Of a stretch of DNA of 54,310 nt, positions 16,053 through 23,711 are shown piece by piece (positions within the stretch are counted from its first letter, which is position 1; every line of letters starts with the position of its first letter). The notes below the pieces were generated by a model. That model made no database searches and was not told where the DNA came from. It was given only the letters and a program-made list of their open reading frames with translations. The stretch is from Treponema sp. (lineage in GTDB: Bacteria > Spirochaetota > Spirochaetia > Treponematales > Breznakiellaceae), in NCBI GenBank assembly GCA_031256445.1, contig JAIRQN010000002.1, positions 1 through 54,310 on the forward strand. The letters run 5' to 3'. Position numbers and translations under genes: made by a program.

Positions 16053-17513
16053 TCAGTCAAACGGCATAAGTTTGAGCAAAGACGCACGGCGTCTGTATTC
16101 CAGAACATTTATTAAAAGCGCAGCCGCGATGGAAATCGCGAGTACCGCGGAAAACCTGACTGAAGTAACGCCGGGAACCGCTCCGGCAAAAGAAACAATT
16201 TTTTCCTGCAATTGATAAATCAGCAGCAATGGAAAATCAAGAAAACCCGAAAGCGAAACCATATCCAGAGCGAGCCATGCCATCGATCCAATCATAAAAA
16301 CGGTAGTTAAAGGAACAAGAAAAAGACCGGTGATTATTCCCATCGGGACAACAAGGCCGAAAGTAAAGCATGTAATTCCCGCGCTTGCGATGAAAGCACC
16401 GCAGGAAGCTGTAAACGGCTGCAGAATTAAATCAGGCGCTTTTCCGGAAAGCAGGAAAAAAAGCGGCTGCCCGATTATAAAAATGCCGGCTAACGCGATG
16501 TAAGACAGGGTAAAGGAAATTGTATTGCCTTCCGCCGGAGAAATAATTATCTGCAACAAGAAGGACAATGCAAGTATCGACATTGGCTCTCCCGGAAACG
16601 CGCCAATAATCGCGATAACGCCGATCAGGTACATAATGGCGGAACGGTTAAGGCTTGGCATAGGACCAACCAGAAAACAGTACAGGCAGATAATTACCGC
16701 GCCGGCAATGGCGGACTTTTTCAGGCCAAGCGGTTTTTTCAGGAAAAAGGCGATAAGAGCCGCAAGAACCGCAAGATGCATGCCGGAGAGCGCAAGAATG
16801 TGAGAACAGCCGGTGTCACGGTAAAGGACAGCGAGGTTTGAATCAAGACTGTCTCTTATGCCGACAAGAAGCGAAAGAGCCAGACCTCCCCACGGTTTTC
16901 CGTCAAAACGGTTAATCAAGCCGAGCCTTACGCCTGTCCGCATGCGCTCAACTTCCGGCGCACGTTTGACAATGTGCATGGAATCCGCTGAATATATCCA
17001 GCCCAATTGCGCATAACGCAGCCTGCCTTCAGAAAAAACCGTTGTCCCGCGTCCAAATTCCCTGAGCCTGATTGCGCTGTCTTCCGGGAAAAAAACCGTT
17101 ATCTTACCGCTTGAACTTACGCGCGCCTTTTTATCGTTTACGCAATTATTCAGGGAAAGAACAGCCATCGCCCTGCCCTTTGAAATAATTCTTGGATCTT
17201 CAAGCAGTACGCCGGTAATCGCGGTAATTTTTTCATGAGGAATGCCGAATTTAACGTCATTGCGCCCCGCTCCCGCGGCGCATATTCCAACGCAGACGCC
17301 GGCGGCTATCACAACGCTGTAAATTTCTGTTAGCCGCAACATCCGCGATTTGGAGCGCAGCGAAGAGAGAACCCGGAAAAAGCAGACAAATGCAAGCAGA
17401 GCGGATAAAACTGCGGTATTCGCCAAAAACGGCAATGAGGAGAAAAAGTAGAAACCTGCCGCGGCCGCTGCGGCGGCGCAAAGAACAGGAGTAATATGCG
17501 GACGGCTTACCAT
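16053..17513 (-). CDS. ComEC/Rec2-type competence membrane channel protein
   Basis: 486 residues. Hydrophobic segments start at the N terminus, with a DUF4131-like periplasmic/OB region (about 85-190). The polytopic competence domain has the hallmark HILALSGMHLAVLAALIAFF near residue 238. The C-terminal metallo-beta-lactamase-like domain of long ComEC proteins is absent, as in some shorter relatives. ComEC carries single-stranded DNA across the inner membrane during transformation. No other DNA-uptake gene is next to it, so transformation competence is unproven. Overlaps the upstream gene by 7 bp. Confidence 0.88.
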   Translation of the reverse strand: MVSRPHITPVLCAAAAAAAGFYFFSSLPFLANTAVLSALLAFVCFFRVLSSLRSKSRMLRLTEIYSVVIAAGVCVGICAAGAGRNDVKFGIPHEKITAITGVLLEDPRIISKGRAMAVLSLNNCVNDKKARVSSSGKITVFFPEDSAIRLREFGRGTTVFSEGRLRYAQLGWIYSADSMHIVKRAPEVERMRTGVRLGLINRFDGKPWGGLALSLLVGIRDSLDSNLAVLYRDTGCSHILALSGMHLAVLAALIAFFLKKPLGLKKSAIAGAVIICLYCFLVGPMPSLNRSAIMYLIGVIAIIGAFPGEPMSILALSFLLQIIISPAEGNTISFTLSYIALAGIFIIGQPLFFLLSGKAPDLILQPFTASCGAFIASAGITCFTFGLVVPMGIITGLFLVPLTTVFMIGSMAWLALDMVSLSGFLDFPLLLIYQLQEKIVSFAGAVPGVTSVRFSAVLAISIAAALLINVLEYRRRASLLKLMPFD

Positions 17514-18685
17514 TTAAGGCGGTCTATCGCCTCCTTTGCCGCGGCAAGAATATCTTCGGTGTACGGTAAATTACTGACCTGGAGCAAGTGATCAAAAACA
17601 TCCTTATCGCCGATAAGGCCAAGCGCGTTAACAATAGCCAGGGTAATTTCCCTGTCAAAATTCCCCGTTTTTTCCATCCGGATATTAACAAGGCCGAGCT
17701 GCAGCGCGAGCGTCAGCGCGGCGTCTGTATTTCCGGCTGTACCCAAAAGAGCAATCGCATCCAGAAGATTCTCTTTTGAAGCGTTATCATGCTGATAATC
17801 GGTCTGAACACGGTAATAATGCCTTATTGCCAGCGTATTCGCCCTTGTCCACTTCAGCGGAACAAGCGTCTTAACTGACGCGTAACGCATTTCAGTAAGA
17901 TTAATATCGTCATCAGCGGCTGTAAAACTCTGTTCCAGAGCAAGTTCCGCAATCTGCCCGCGATCCGGCGGACTCAAACGGTTATTGTCAATGCCGGTTT
18001 TAAAAGCGATCAGCTTTTCTTCAGGAGGATTCTTTAAAATAACATTCATAAGAAATTGCTTGATGTTTCCGGGAATTAAATCAAAAGCTCCCTGCGCTTC
18101 AAAAGCAATAACCTCTGGGAAATCGGCGCAGATAACCGCGAACAGGGGAGAATAGGAAGAACTGTCGCCCAGTTCAAGGACAGCGGCTATGCATGCAGAA
18201 ATCGTCGCGTAATTTACATGACTGCCGGCTTTGAACAAATTATTCTGCTCCATTAGGTAGTTATTGATTTTTTCGATAATGGAAGCGTTTCCCTTCGCGA
18301 GCTTTCCCGCCGCGATAAGGATTTCAGCTCCAAACGGAGTGTCATGGTATTCTGTAAAAAGATCCCATAAAATATCAGTATCTTTATAATCGCCGGTATT
18401 TTTAAGGCCGTTTAAAGAAATACTGATTATTTTTACCATATCCGGATCATTTTTTAAAAGCTGTGAATTTTTTACGGCAAATTGCAGCGCATAATCGTAA
18501 AATTCATTGATGAAATCCCGCGCGTTATTATCATAAGACGCGTTCTCAAGAATTTGCGCCTTTACAGAGAGAGCGGATCTGGTAAAATTCTGTTTATAAA
18601 GCTGAAATATTTCTGAATCAGAAAATATTAAACAAGGGAAAAAAAGAAGCAGAAAACCGAAGCACAGACCGATTCTTTTATCCAT
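17507..18685 (-). CDS. Secreted HEAT-like repeat protein, function unknown
   Basis: 392 residues. A signal peptide (CFGFLLLFFPCLIFSDS) is followed by an all-helical protein with irregular HEAT/ARM-like repeats, best seen at the C terminus (REITLAIVNALGLIGDKDVF, LLQVSN, AAKEAIDRL). Such proteins are usually periplasmic or lipid-anchored scaffolds. No catalytic motif is visible. Its coding sequence overlaps the PilZ gene by 8 bp and comEC by 7 bp. The position between a cyclic-di-GMP receptor and ComEC may point to an envelope role, which is inference. Confidence 0.75.
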   Translation of the reverse strand: MDKRIGLCFGFLLLFFPCLIFSDSEIFQLYKQNFTRSALSVKAQILENASYDNNARDFINEFYDYALQFAVKNSQLLKNDPDMVKIISISLNGLKNTGDYKDTDILWDLFTEYHDTPFGAEILIAAGKLAKGNASIIEKINNYLMEQNNLFKAGSHVNYATISACIAAVLELGDSSSYSPLFAVICADFPEVIAFEAQGAFDLIPGNIKQFLMNVILKNPPEEKLIAFKTGIDNNRLSPPDRGQIAELALEQSFTAADDDINLTEMRYASVKTLVPLKWTRANTLAIRHYYRVQTDYQHDNASKENLLDAIALLGTAGNTDAALTLALQLGLVNIRMEKTGNFDREITLAIVNALGLIGDKDVFDHLLQVSNLPYTEDILAAAKEAIDRLKW

Positions 18686-19784
18686 TCATCACCTCGTTAA
18701 ATTTCCCGCGCGGCATATTAATGTCGATAGGATTGGAAGGAGACATATTATCCGCCTCTTCTTCCAGCACACGGAACGGCAGTTCGTCATCGTCATCATC
18801 CGGAAGAAGATCGAAAACTTCGCAGAGAATATGATTTTTGGTTGAAATGGGGAGCAGATCGGATTCCATATGTATAAGCGAAATATTGTTCATCTGATGA
18901 TAATCTACAGAACGGACTGTTCCCGGCATACATATGGGAACTCTGTCAAGAGCGAACTGCACTTTAAGACGCAGGCCGATCTCGGCATGCCCTTTTACCC
19001 TGAACGCGCAGCCGGTATCGGAAATATCATCAAGCATGCATTTAAGTCCCGGCGCTCTCTCAATTCTGCCGGGATCGGTATCGCCGGTCAGATAAACATA
19101 AGCGGGTTTGTGAAACTTGATGCGCATTGATTTTCGCCTTTGCGTTCTGAAAAGAGAATCGTTGTGATCCACCTTAAGCGAGGAAATGCCCTTCGAAAAA
19201 ACTTCATCAATTACTTCGGTATCAAATACATAACCGGCATCATCCTCGCGCCAGAAATATATCGAAATTTTCTGTCCCTGCCATTGGGGAGAGGCGGATA
19301 TTTTGGGATTTATTGGACGCGAAATGGCAATGGAATTGCCGGTATTTTTTACCACTTCTGATTTAAAAATCCCAATGCCCTGCAGCAAAACCCGCAATGT
19401 CTGCCCTTCGCTGATTTGACGCGAAGTTGAAATACTGGCGTTTTTTTCGGAATTTCTCACTCCCATTTCTTTACAAAAATCGAAAAGCCTTGATAAAAAA
19501 TCCTGAACGCCAGGTTCTTCGCTTTCTCCTGATATCCGCAAAGCGTATATTACCGAACGTATGCATTTCTCAAGCTGTTTTTGGGATGTAAACATTGAAG
19601 CGGGGTCTTCGATACCGCTATTGAGGATTAAACGCCTTAACTGCTCCAGTTCCCGCACGGAAAAACCAGCTTCCTTTCCTTTTGAAAAAAATTGAAGCCA
19701 ATTTACCGAATTTTCCTTTTTTCGCGTAAAAAAGAAGATGCACAGGATTAATATAAAAATAATAATAAATATAAACACGGTCAA
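18678..19784 (-). CDS. Membrane-anchored PilZ-domain protein (probable c-di-GMP receptor)
   Basis: 368 residues. The N-terminal transmembrane segment (VFIFIIIFILILCIFFF, 3-19) is followed by a cytoplasmic helical part and a C-terminal PilZ domain. The two ligand motifs are visible: RRKSMR around residue 215 (RxxxR-like) and DISDTGCAFRV around 258 (D/NxSxxG). PilZ proteins change motility, adhesion or envelope behaviour on binding c-di-GMP. The acidic DDDDDE stretch near the C terminus is unusual. First gene of the eight-gene operon ending at 12047. Confidence 0.85.
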   Translation of the reverse strand: MTVFIFIIIFILILCIFFFTRKKENSVNWLQFFSKGKEAGFSVRELEQLRRLILNSGIEDPASMFTSQKQLEKCIRSVIYALRISGESEEPGVQDFLSRLFDFCKEMGVRNSEKNASISTSRQISEGQTLRVLLQGIGIFKSEVVKNTGNSIAISRPINPKISASPQWQGQKISIYFWREDDAGYVFDTEVIDEVFSKGISSLKVDHNDSLFRTQRRKSMRIKFHKPAYVYLTGDTDPGRIERAPGLKCMLDDISDTGCAFRVKGHAEIGLRLKVQFALDRVPICMPGTVRSVDYHQMNNISLIHMESDLLPISTKNHILCEVFDLLPDDDDDELPFRVLEEEADNMSPSNPIDINMPRGKFNEVMNG

Positions 19785-19842
19785 TTTTTTCAGCCTCTTT
19801 AAATTTTTGCTATTGCCGGAGTTTTACTGTAACTTATATAAT

Positions 19843-19859
19843 TATAATACAAGGACAGG
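19843..19859 (+). promoter_or_regulatory. -10 box and ribosome-binding site of the CPBP protease gene
   Basis: TATAAT at 19843-19848 is followed by AAGGACAGGA (19851-19860), just before ATG 19864. The 5' leader would be about 9 nt. No good -35 box is visible. The site supports the start at 19864 rather than the longer frame from 19738. Confidence 0.5.
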
Positions 19860-19863
19860 AAAA

Positions 19864-20505
19864 ATGGGAATATATATTGAAATGCTGATACTGTACATTG
19901 TCCTCTTTTTTTCCGCTTCTACCGGCTCTTCAGGCGGCGAGGGACAGGCAGTTTTCTCCATTTTTACCGAACTGACCAGAATGCTCCTGTATAATATCCC
20001 TTCACTTGCATTAATCTGGTACCTTTTGTTAAAAGCAAAGAGAATCAAGGACTGGGATATTATGCCCGGTAAAAGAGACATTATTTCTGTCATTATTGCC
20101 CTTCCTTGCATGTTAATTACTGGATATTCAATCGCTTATGTATCGTCACGTATCGGCGGAGCATCAGCCCAGGTTTCGCTCAGTACCCCGCCTGACACTG
20201 CGGGATGGGTAATTTTAAGCATATCATGCCTCACCGCCGCCTACCTTGAAGAAAGTTTCTTCCGTTTTTATATCCTGTCCAGAAGATCAAAACTAAATTT
20301 AAGCGCCGCCTGGGCGCTTATTGTTTCAGTTGCGCTTTTTTCGATTTGCCATATTTACGAAGGCCCCTGGGGCTTCCTGAACGCTGTCATCTCGGGCACT
20401 GTCCTTTCCGTTGTTTTCCTGCGTTATAAATCATTGCACGGTATCGCCATTGCCCACTGGTTTTATAATTTTTCCGTTTACGCTGTAAGCTCGACAATCG
20501 CATAA
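19864..20505 (+). CDS. CPBP-family intramembrane metalloprotease (CAAX-like, ABI)
   Basis: 213 residues with about six membrane segments. The CPBP motifs are present: EESFFR (EExxxR, motif 1) and FSICHIYEG (His-bearing motif 2). The family cleaves or processes membrane and lipidated substrates; in bacteria its roles are mostly undefined and some members give bacteriocin self-immunity. The frame is open upstream to 19738, but ATG 19864 has the ribosome-binding site and begins at the first membrane segment. It diverges from the PilZ operon. Confidence 0.88.
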   Translation: MGIYIEMLILYIVLFFSASTGSSGGEGQAVFSIFTELTRMLLYNIPSLALIWYLLLKAKRIKDWDIMPGKRDIISVIIALPCMLITGYSIAYVSSRIGGASAQVSLSTPPDTAGWVILSISCLTAAYLEESFFRFYILSRRSKLNLSAAWALIVSVALFSICHIYEGPWGFLNAVISGTVLSVVFLRYKSLHGIAIAHWFYNFSVYAVSSTIA

Positions 20506-20520
20506 AATTTCACCGCCGCA

Positions 20521-20592
20521 TGAATTTCCTGTTAATCTTCATACCTTTATATTGGGATCGGCCGTGCGTATTGCTTTGGTCTGGCGGGAAAA
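20521..20592 (-). pseudogene. Remnant of the 5' end of an Rpn-type nuclease gene
   Basis: This 72-bp segment aligns at roughly 85% by eye with 42830-42902, which is the start and leader of the intact Rpn-family gene. Read on the minus strand, the remnant encodes MKINRKFM, against MKINKKFK in the intact gene, then stops matching. It marks a former mobile-element-associated gene at the left edge of the accessory island. Confidence 0.6.
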
Positions 20593-20598
20593 ATTTTA

Positions 20599-20646
20599 AG
20601 AGATTAACCACGAACAGTTCCGAACATCGCAAACTTGTTGTTTGAA
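20599..20646 (+). repeat. Dispersed repeat (ACCACGAAC family), left border of island
   Basis: AAGAGATTAACCACGAACA ... ACTTGTTGTTTG occurs here in plus orientation and at 23555-23618 in minus orientation. The two copies enclose most of the accessory island. Related copies lie at 40335-40385 and 54220-54299. Confidence 0.7.
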
Positions 20647-20714
20647 ATTTTTTTTTATCCTTTAAGATTTCTGTGGTACGCTGCGAAAAACGATGACACC
20701 ATTTCCGTGATGCC

Positions 20715-20743
20715 TTGTTTTACTAGTAAAATTATAGTATAAT
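20715..20743 (+). promoter_or_regulatory. Promoter of the HicB/HicA-like operon; predicted leaderless
   Basis: TTGTTT at 20715-20720 and a perfect TATAAT at 20738-20743 are 17 bp apart. The expected start site (about 20750) is one base before the ATG at 20751, and no ribosome-binding site fits between. Confidence 0.65.
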
Positions 20744-20750
20744 CTGCTAT

Positions 20751-20966
20751 ATGAATGAATACACTGTTACATTATCTTTTGATGATGAAGCGCAGAAATG
20801 GTATGCTCAAAATGATGAAATTCCCATCATACTTGAGGATTCATCTCTTGAAACTTTGATCAATCGTATAAAATTGGCAGTACCAGAGATGCTGGAAATT
20901 AACAACTTACCAAAAACCAATATCTATTTAACATTTAAAATGGAACCTCAGGCAGTTGTGGCTTAA
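20751..20966 (+). CDS. HicB-like antitoxin (DUF1902 type)
   Basis: 71 residues. The pattern MNEYTVTLSFDDEAQKWYA ... GDI-like core with regular hydrophobic strands resembles the partial RNase-H fold of HicB/DUF1902 antitoxins. It should bind and neutralise the toxin encoded directly behind. Its stop codon shares a base with the toxin ATG (TAATG), so translation is coupled. The antitoxin precedes the toxin, the reverse of the classic hicAB order. No separate DNA-binding domain is visible. Confidence 0.75.
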   Translation: MNEYTVTLSFDDEAQKWYAQNDEIPIILEDSSLETLINRIKLAVPEMLEINNLPKTNIYLTFKMEPQAVVA

Positions 20967-21163
20967 TGGCGGAATATGAAAAAAAGGTTCGGCAAGTCCT
21001 GAGTGATAATGGCTGTTACTTCGTTCGTCATGGCGGAAGAGGCGATCATGATATTTGGCACAGTCCGATAAATAATAGAAATTTCACTGTTGATGGAAAA
21101 ATAAATATCCGGCATGTCGCAAATGCTATTATGAAACAAGCAGGAATTAACTATCATTTCTAA
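20966..21163 (+). CDS. HicA-like mRNA interferase toxin
   Basis: 65 residues with the double-stranded-RNA-binding-like HicA fold: KKVRQVLSDNGCYFVRHGGR, then the catalytic-His segment GDHDIWHS, and KINIRHVANAIMKQAGI at the C terminus. HicA toxins cleave mRNA and tmRNA. The usual GSHxxW is GDHDIW here, but the key His is kept. Downstream (21164-21340) is a non-coding spacer holding an inverted copy of the GTGTCAG repeat at 21288-21300. Confidence 0.82.
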   Translation: MAEYEKKVRQVLSDNGCYFVRHGGRGDHDIWHSPINNRNFTVDGKINIRHVANAIMKQAGINYHF

Positions 21164-21340
21164 GATTTTTAATAACTGCATAATCTGTCATCAATTCCCA
21201 TATGATGCTTCGCACCCTCCGCGCTGTTGAGCCATCCGGCCACGCTACAGATGGTGTCGTCGCATGACTATGGTACACTACGGAAAACTGTGCCTGACAC
21301 TCTTTCCCGCCTGCTTAAAAATTTAATATACCTTCAGTAG

Positions 21341-21664
21341 TTATAAACATTGATATTTAACATTGATCGCTTTTTCAACAGCTTCACTGACTACACGCTC
21401 AATGTTACATACAAGAGTATTGTGAAGCCTTTCCATAGCGTCTTCGGGTGAAGTTTTAACGAGAAATAATTGATAAGTTTCTATATCTAACGCATTAGCA
21501 AGCCGATCCAGCATTTCTGGAGTGGGAAATTTGCGTGATACTTCTATCATGGCGATATATTGGGTTGTAATGCTGGCTTTTTCCGCCAGTTTTACCTGAG
21601 AAAAACCGCATTTTTTACGATTTTCCTTCAAGTTATGGGCCAATATATCTCTTATACTTGTCAT
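21341..21664 (-). CDS. XRE-family helix-turn-helix repressor
   Basis: 107 residues. The N-terminal Cro/C1-type helix-turn-helix covers about residues 10-65 (LKENRKKCGFSQVKLAEKA, TTQYIAMIEVSRKFPTPEML). The C-terminal helical tail of about 40 residues (ERLHNTLVCNIERVVSEAV) probably dimerises. It diverges from the BspA-like lipoprotein gene; the 126-bp spacer carries a consensus promoter and paired inverted repeats. Control of the lipoprotein and of itself is a reasonable inference. Confidence 0.85.
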   Translation of the reverse strand: MTSIRDILAHNLKENRKKCGFSQVKLAEKASITTQYIAMIEVSRKFPTPEMLDRLANALDIETYQLFLVKTSPEDAMERLHNTLVCNIERVVSEAVEKAINVKYQCL

Positions 21665-21709
21665 TTTCCCTCACTTGCCAATAAGACAATAATATATGCT
21701 TAATAGCTA

Positions 21710-21738
21710 TTGACAAGCGTCTATATGTACAGTATAAT
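21710..21738 (+). promoter_or_regulatory. Consensus promoter of the BspA-like lipoprotein gene
   Basis: TTGACA (21710-21715) and TATAAT (21733-21738) are both perfect and 17 bp apart, the strongest promoter in the window. The start site should be near 21745. A good ribosome-binding site (AGGAG, 21780-21784) precedes ATG 21791. Confidence 0.88.
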
Positions 21739-21767
21739 TGCCCATTAGACGCTTATAAAGTGGCAAT
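21715..21767. promoter_or_regulatory. Palindromic operator between the XRE gene and the BspA-like gene
   Basis: A perfect 9-bp inverted repeat, AAGCGTCTA (21715-21723) and TAGACGCTT (21746-21754), overlaps the -35 end and start site. A second pair, ATTGCC (21737-21742) and GGCAAT (21762-21767), is nested with it. TTGCCAATAAGAC at 21675-21687 repeats the half-site near the repressor start. This is a likely XRE binding region. Confidence 0.65.
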
Positions 21768-21790
21768 TTTTAAACAAATAGGAGAATATT

Positions 21791-22639
21791 ATGAACAAGA
21801 TTTGGATACGGTGTTTAACTCCAATAGCATTTACGTTATTGATCATGTTTAGCTGTACAACATCGAATACTCAGCAAGATCAGCCTCAACAAGCTCAAGC
21901 TCAACCTCAACAAGCTCAACCTCAACAAGCTGAACAGCCGCAATTTGAATTGATTGATGGCAATTTGATAATTAACAATGGTGTAACTTCAATCAAAGAC
22001 AGTCAATTTAAAGGAAAAGGGATAACCAGCGTGACGATTCCTGACAGTGTTACTTCCATAGGAGAAGAAGCATTTGCAAAAAACAATCTTACCAGCGTAA
22101 CGATTCCTGACAGTGTTACTTCCATAGCTTGGTATGCATTCGCAGAAAATCGTCTTACCAGTGTAACGATTCCTGACAGTGTTACTGCTATAGGAGATTA
22201 TGCATTCTATGACAATCAACTTACCAGCATAACGATTCCTGACAGTGTTACCTCCATAGGAATTTGTGTATTCGCTGTTAATCAACTTACCAGCGTAACG
22301 ATTCCTGACAGTGTTACCTCCATAGCTTTGCATGCATTCGCTGGCAATCAACTTACCAGCGTGACGATTCCTAATAGCGTTACTGCTATAGGAGATTATG
22401 CATTCGAAAATAACAGACTTACCAGTATCGTCATTCCTGACAGTATCGGTAACCTTGATGAGAAAGTCTTTACAAGATCGTTAAGAAATGTAACGCAAAT
22501 CAGCATTGGCGCGAATGTCAATCTTAGCGGATATTCTGACGTTGTTTGGATTGGATTTAGCAGTTTTTATTTAGCAAACGGGAACAGGGCTGGAACCTAC
22601 ACACTGAGTAACGGCAGATGGAGCGCGCGATTCAGATAA
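21791..22639 (+). CDS. BspA-type leucine-rich-repeat surface lipoprotein
   Basis: 282 residues. A signal peptide with lipobox-like end (LIMFSC) is followed by a Gln/Pro-rich linker (QQAQAQPQQAQPQQ), then LRR_5/TpLRR repeats. Six 22-residue units of the form TSVTIPDSVTSIGxxAFxxNxL are followed by a partial one and a C-terminal capping region. BspA-like proteins of treponemes and other oral or gut anaerobes are surface adhesins. The repeats are nearly identical at the DNA level, so copy number could change by slippage. Strong promoter and a divergent XRE repressor suggest switch-like control. Confidence 0.9.
   Translation: MNKIWIRCLTPIAFTLLIMFSCTTSNTQQDQPQQAQAQPQQAQPQQAEQPQFELIDGNLIINNGVTSIKDSQFKGKGITSVTIPDSVTSIGEEAFAKNNLTSVTIPDSVTSIAWYAFAENRLTSVTIPDSVTAIGDYAFYDNQLTSITIPDSVTSIGICVFAVNQLTSVTIPDSVTSIALHAFAGNQLTSVTIPNSVTAIGDYAFENNRLTSIVIPDSIGNLDEKVFTRSLRNVTQISIGANVNLSGYSDVVWIGFSSFYLANGNRAGTYTLSNGRWSARFR
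22025..22420 (+). repeat. Six tandem 66-bp repeats in the BspA-like gene
   Basis: Unit starts are 66 bp apart, at 22025, 22091 and so on to 22421. Each has the core GTAACGATTCCTGACAGTG with very few changes. The near identity points to recent expansion. Confidence 0.85.
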
Positions 22640-22663
22640 AAAATAGAAATTAAGGAGTTAACA

Positions 22664-22942
22664 ATGAAAGTCATTTATAAAATAACCTACCCAAACGGGA
22701 AAATTTACATCGGCAAGGATGCGACAGGAGACAACCTGCGGTATTTCGGCAGTCCGGATCGCGAATATCTGGAAAAAGATTTTCCCTGGGAAAAACAGCA
22801 GGATATAACGCTGCACAAGGAAATATTGTTCTTTGATGAAAATATTTCTGACAGCGATTTGTCAAAAAAGGAATTTGAATTCATCAAGAAACATGATTCA
22901 AACAATCCATTGAAAGGCTATAATATACTGCCAAAGCAATAA
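22664..22942 (+). CDS. Small GIY-YIG-like protein
   Basis: 92 residues. The N-terminal VIYKITYPNGKIYIGKD matches the GIY-YIG nuclease signature (I-Y-K ... Y-I-G-K). The rest (LRYFGSP, LHKEILFF, KKEFEFIKKHDS) fits a short single-domain member with the Glu-bearing helix. No DNA-binding domain is attached. It has a good ribosome-binding site (AAGGAG) and follows the lipoprotein gene by 24 bp. Role unknown; it could be a stand-alone nuclease from a mobile element. Confidence 0.65.
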   Translation: MKVIYKITYPNGKIYIGKDATGDNLRYFGSPDREYLEKDFPWEKQQDITLHKEILFFDENISDSDLSKKEFEFIKKHDSNNPLKGYNILPKQ

Positions 22943-23014
22943 TTGATCGCATAAACGGTGTCAGACGCGGTAATTTGTAGCGTTTATTCCTTGTTTATGG
23001 TATATTTGCTTTAT

Positions 23015-23269
23015 ATGGAAATCGTTGTAAGGTATACTCGTTCTGCCTTTAAGCATAAGAACATAACTGAGGCGGATATTCGCCATACTATACAGAATTG
23101 GCGGTACGATGATATTTTTGAAGACGATCCTGACAAGCATCTCTTGATTGGGTTTGACTCTAATGCAAATTTGCTGGAAATAATGTATAATGTAATTGAT
23201 GAGAAAACGGTGAAGGTGTTTCATGCTATGAAATGTACTAAAGAAAATCGGAAATTGATTGAAATATAG
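23015..23269 (+). CDS. BrnT/DUF4258-like toxin candidate
   Basis: 84 residues from ATG 23015. The frame is open back to 22958, but the family-like part begins MEIVVRYTRSAFKHKNITEA. The middle LLIGFDSNANLLEIMYNV and the end KVFHAMKCTKENRKL resemble small ribonuclease-toxin families in which a 'GFD...LLEV' strand and a 'HAM' motif recur. It lies 9 bp before an antitoxin-like gene, which supports the toxin-antitoxin reading. The call rests on pattern only. Confidence 0.6.
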   Translation: MEIVVRYTRSAFKHKNITEADIRHTIQNWRYDDIFEDDPDKHLLIGFDSNANLLEIMYNVIDEKTVKVFHAMKCTKENRKLIEI

Positions 23270-23278
23270 GGGAGTTTT

Positions 23279-23521
23279 ATGCCGGATTTGACTGAAGAAG
23301 AATATGACGCTCTTGATGAATTTTATACTAAAAATCCGCCGAAACTGTCGGGTAACGGCAAAAGCGGCTTTTTCGCCAAACATGCACAGAAGGGTAACAC
23401 ACTTATTTTCGTTGACGATCTTTGCGCTACTTGGCTGCGTGTCAAGGCCGAAGCCACAAATTCTACACCGGAAGCAATTATTCACCAGTTGATCTGTAAA
23501 GAATTGGCTGCGGCTGTTTAA
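23279..23521 (+). CDS. Antitoxin candidate paired with the BrnT-like protein
   Basis: 80 residues, starting MPDLTEEEYDALDEFYTKNP, then a Gly/Lys linker and VDDLCATWLRVKAEATNSTP, a pattern like the ribbon-helix-helix end of small antitoxins. It starts 9 bp behind the putative toxin, with GGGAG before its ATG. Its stop codon forms the first bases of a 38-bp repeat that also begins at the vapC stop codon. Confidence 0.6.
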   Translation: MPDLTEEEYDALDEFYTKNPPKLSGNGKSGFFAKHAQKGNTLIFVDDLCATWLRVKAEATNSTPEAIIHQLICKELAAAV

Positions 23522-23556
23522 CTTGCATCCATGCCCAGTGTCAGGCGCCGTTTTCC
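23519..23556 (+). repeat. 38-bp stop-codon-associated repeat, copy 1
   Basis: Begins with the TAA stop of the antitoxin-like gene and aligns with 24338-24375 (which begins with the vapC TAA) with about six differences over 38 bp. Both contain GTGTCAG followed by GCCGTTT. Shorter matches occur at 22958-22970 and, inverted, at 21288-21300. Confidence 0.7.
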
Positions 23557-23618
23557 AAACAACAAGTTCGTCTGCGTTCCTCTGGAACGAGTTCGGACTT
23601 GTTCGTGGTTAATCTCTT
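23555..23618 (-). repeat. Dispersed repeat (ACCACGAAC family), inverted copy
   Basis: Minus-strand copy of the repeat at 20599-20646, sharing AAGAGATTAACCACGAACA and ACTTGTTGTTTG with a different middle. The stretch 23522-23711 between genes is made of this and the 38-bp repeat plus a promoter-like TTGACT at 23666. Confidence 0.7.
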
Positions 23619-23711
23619 CTTCCCTTCCCGCCCGCTGTTCACTTAACACTTCACACTGGTCAAACTTGACTGGAAAATATAAATATACTATCGTTTAATC
23701 AGGAGATTATT

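Noticed and set aside
21989-22351. 120-codon minus-strand frame in the BspA-like repeats
   Set aside because: Open only because the 66-bp unit is divisible by three.
21791-22639. CRISPR array from the regular 66-bp repeats
   Set aside because: Repeats are coding, without unique spacers, and translate to leucine-rich repeats.
22961-23485. 174-codon minus-strand frame across the BrnT-like pair
   Set aside because: Antisense to two better-supported small genes with ribosome-binding sites and toxin-antitoxin layout.
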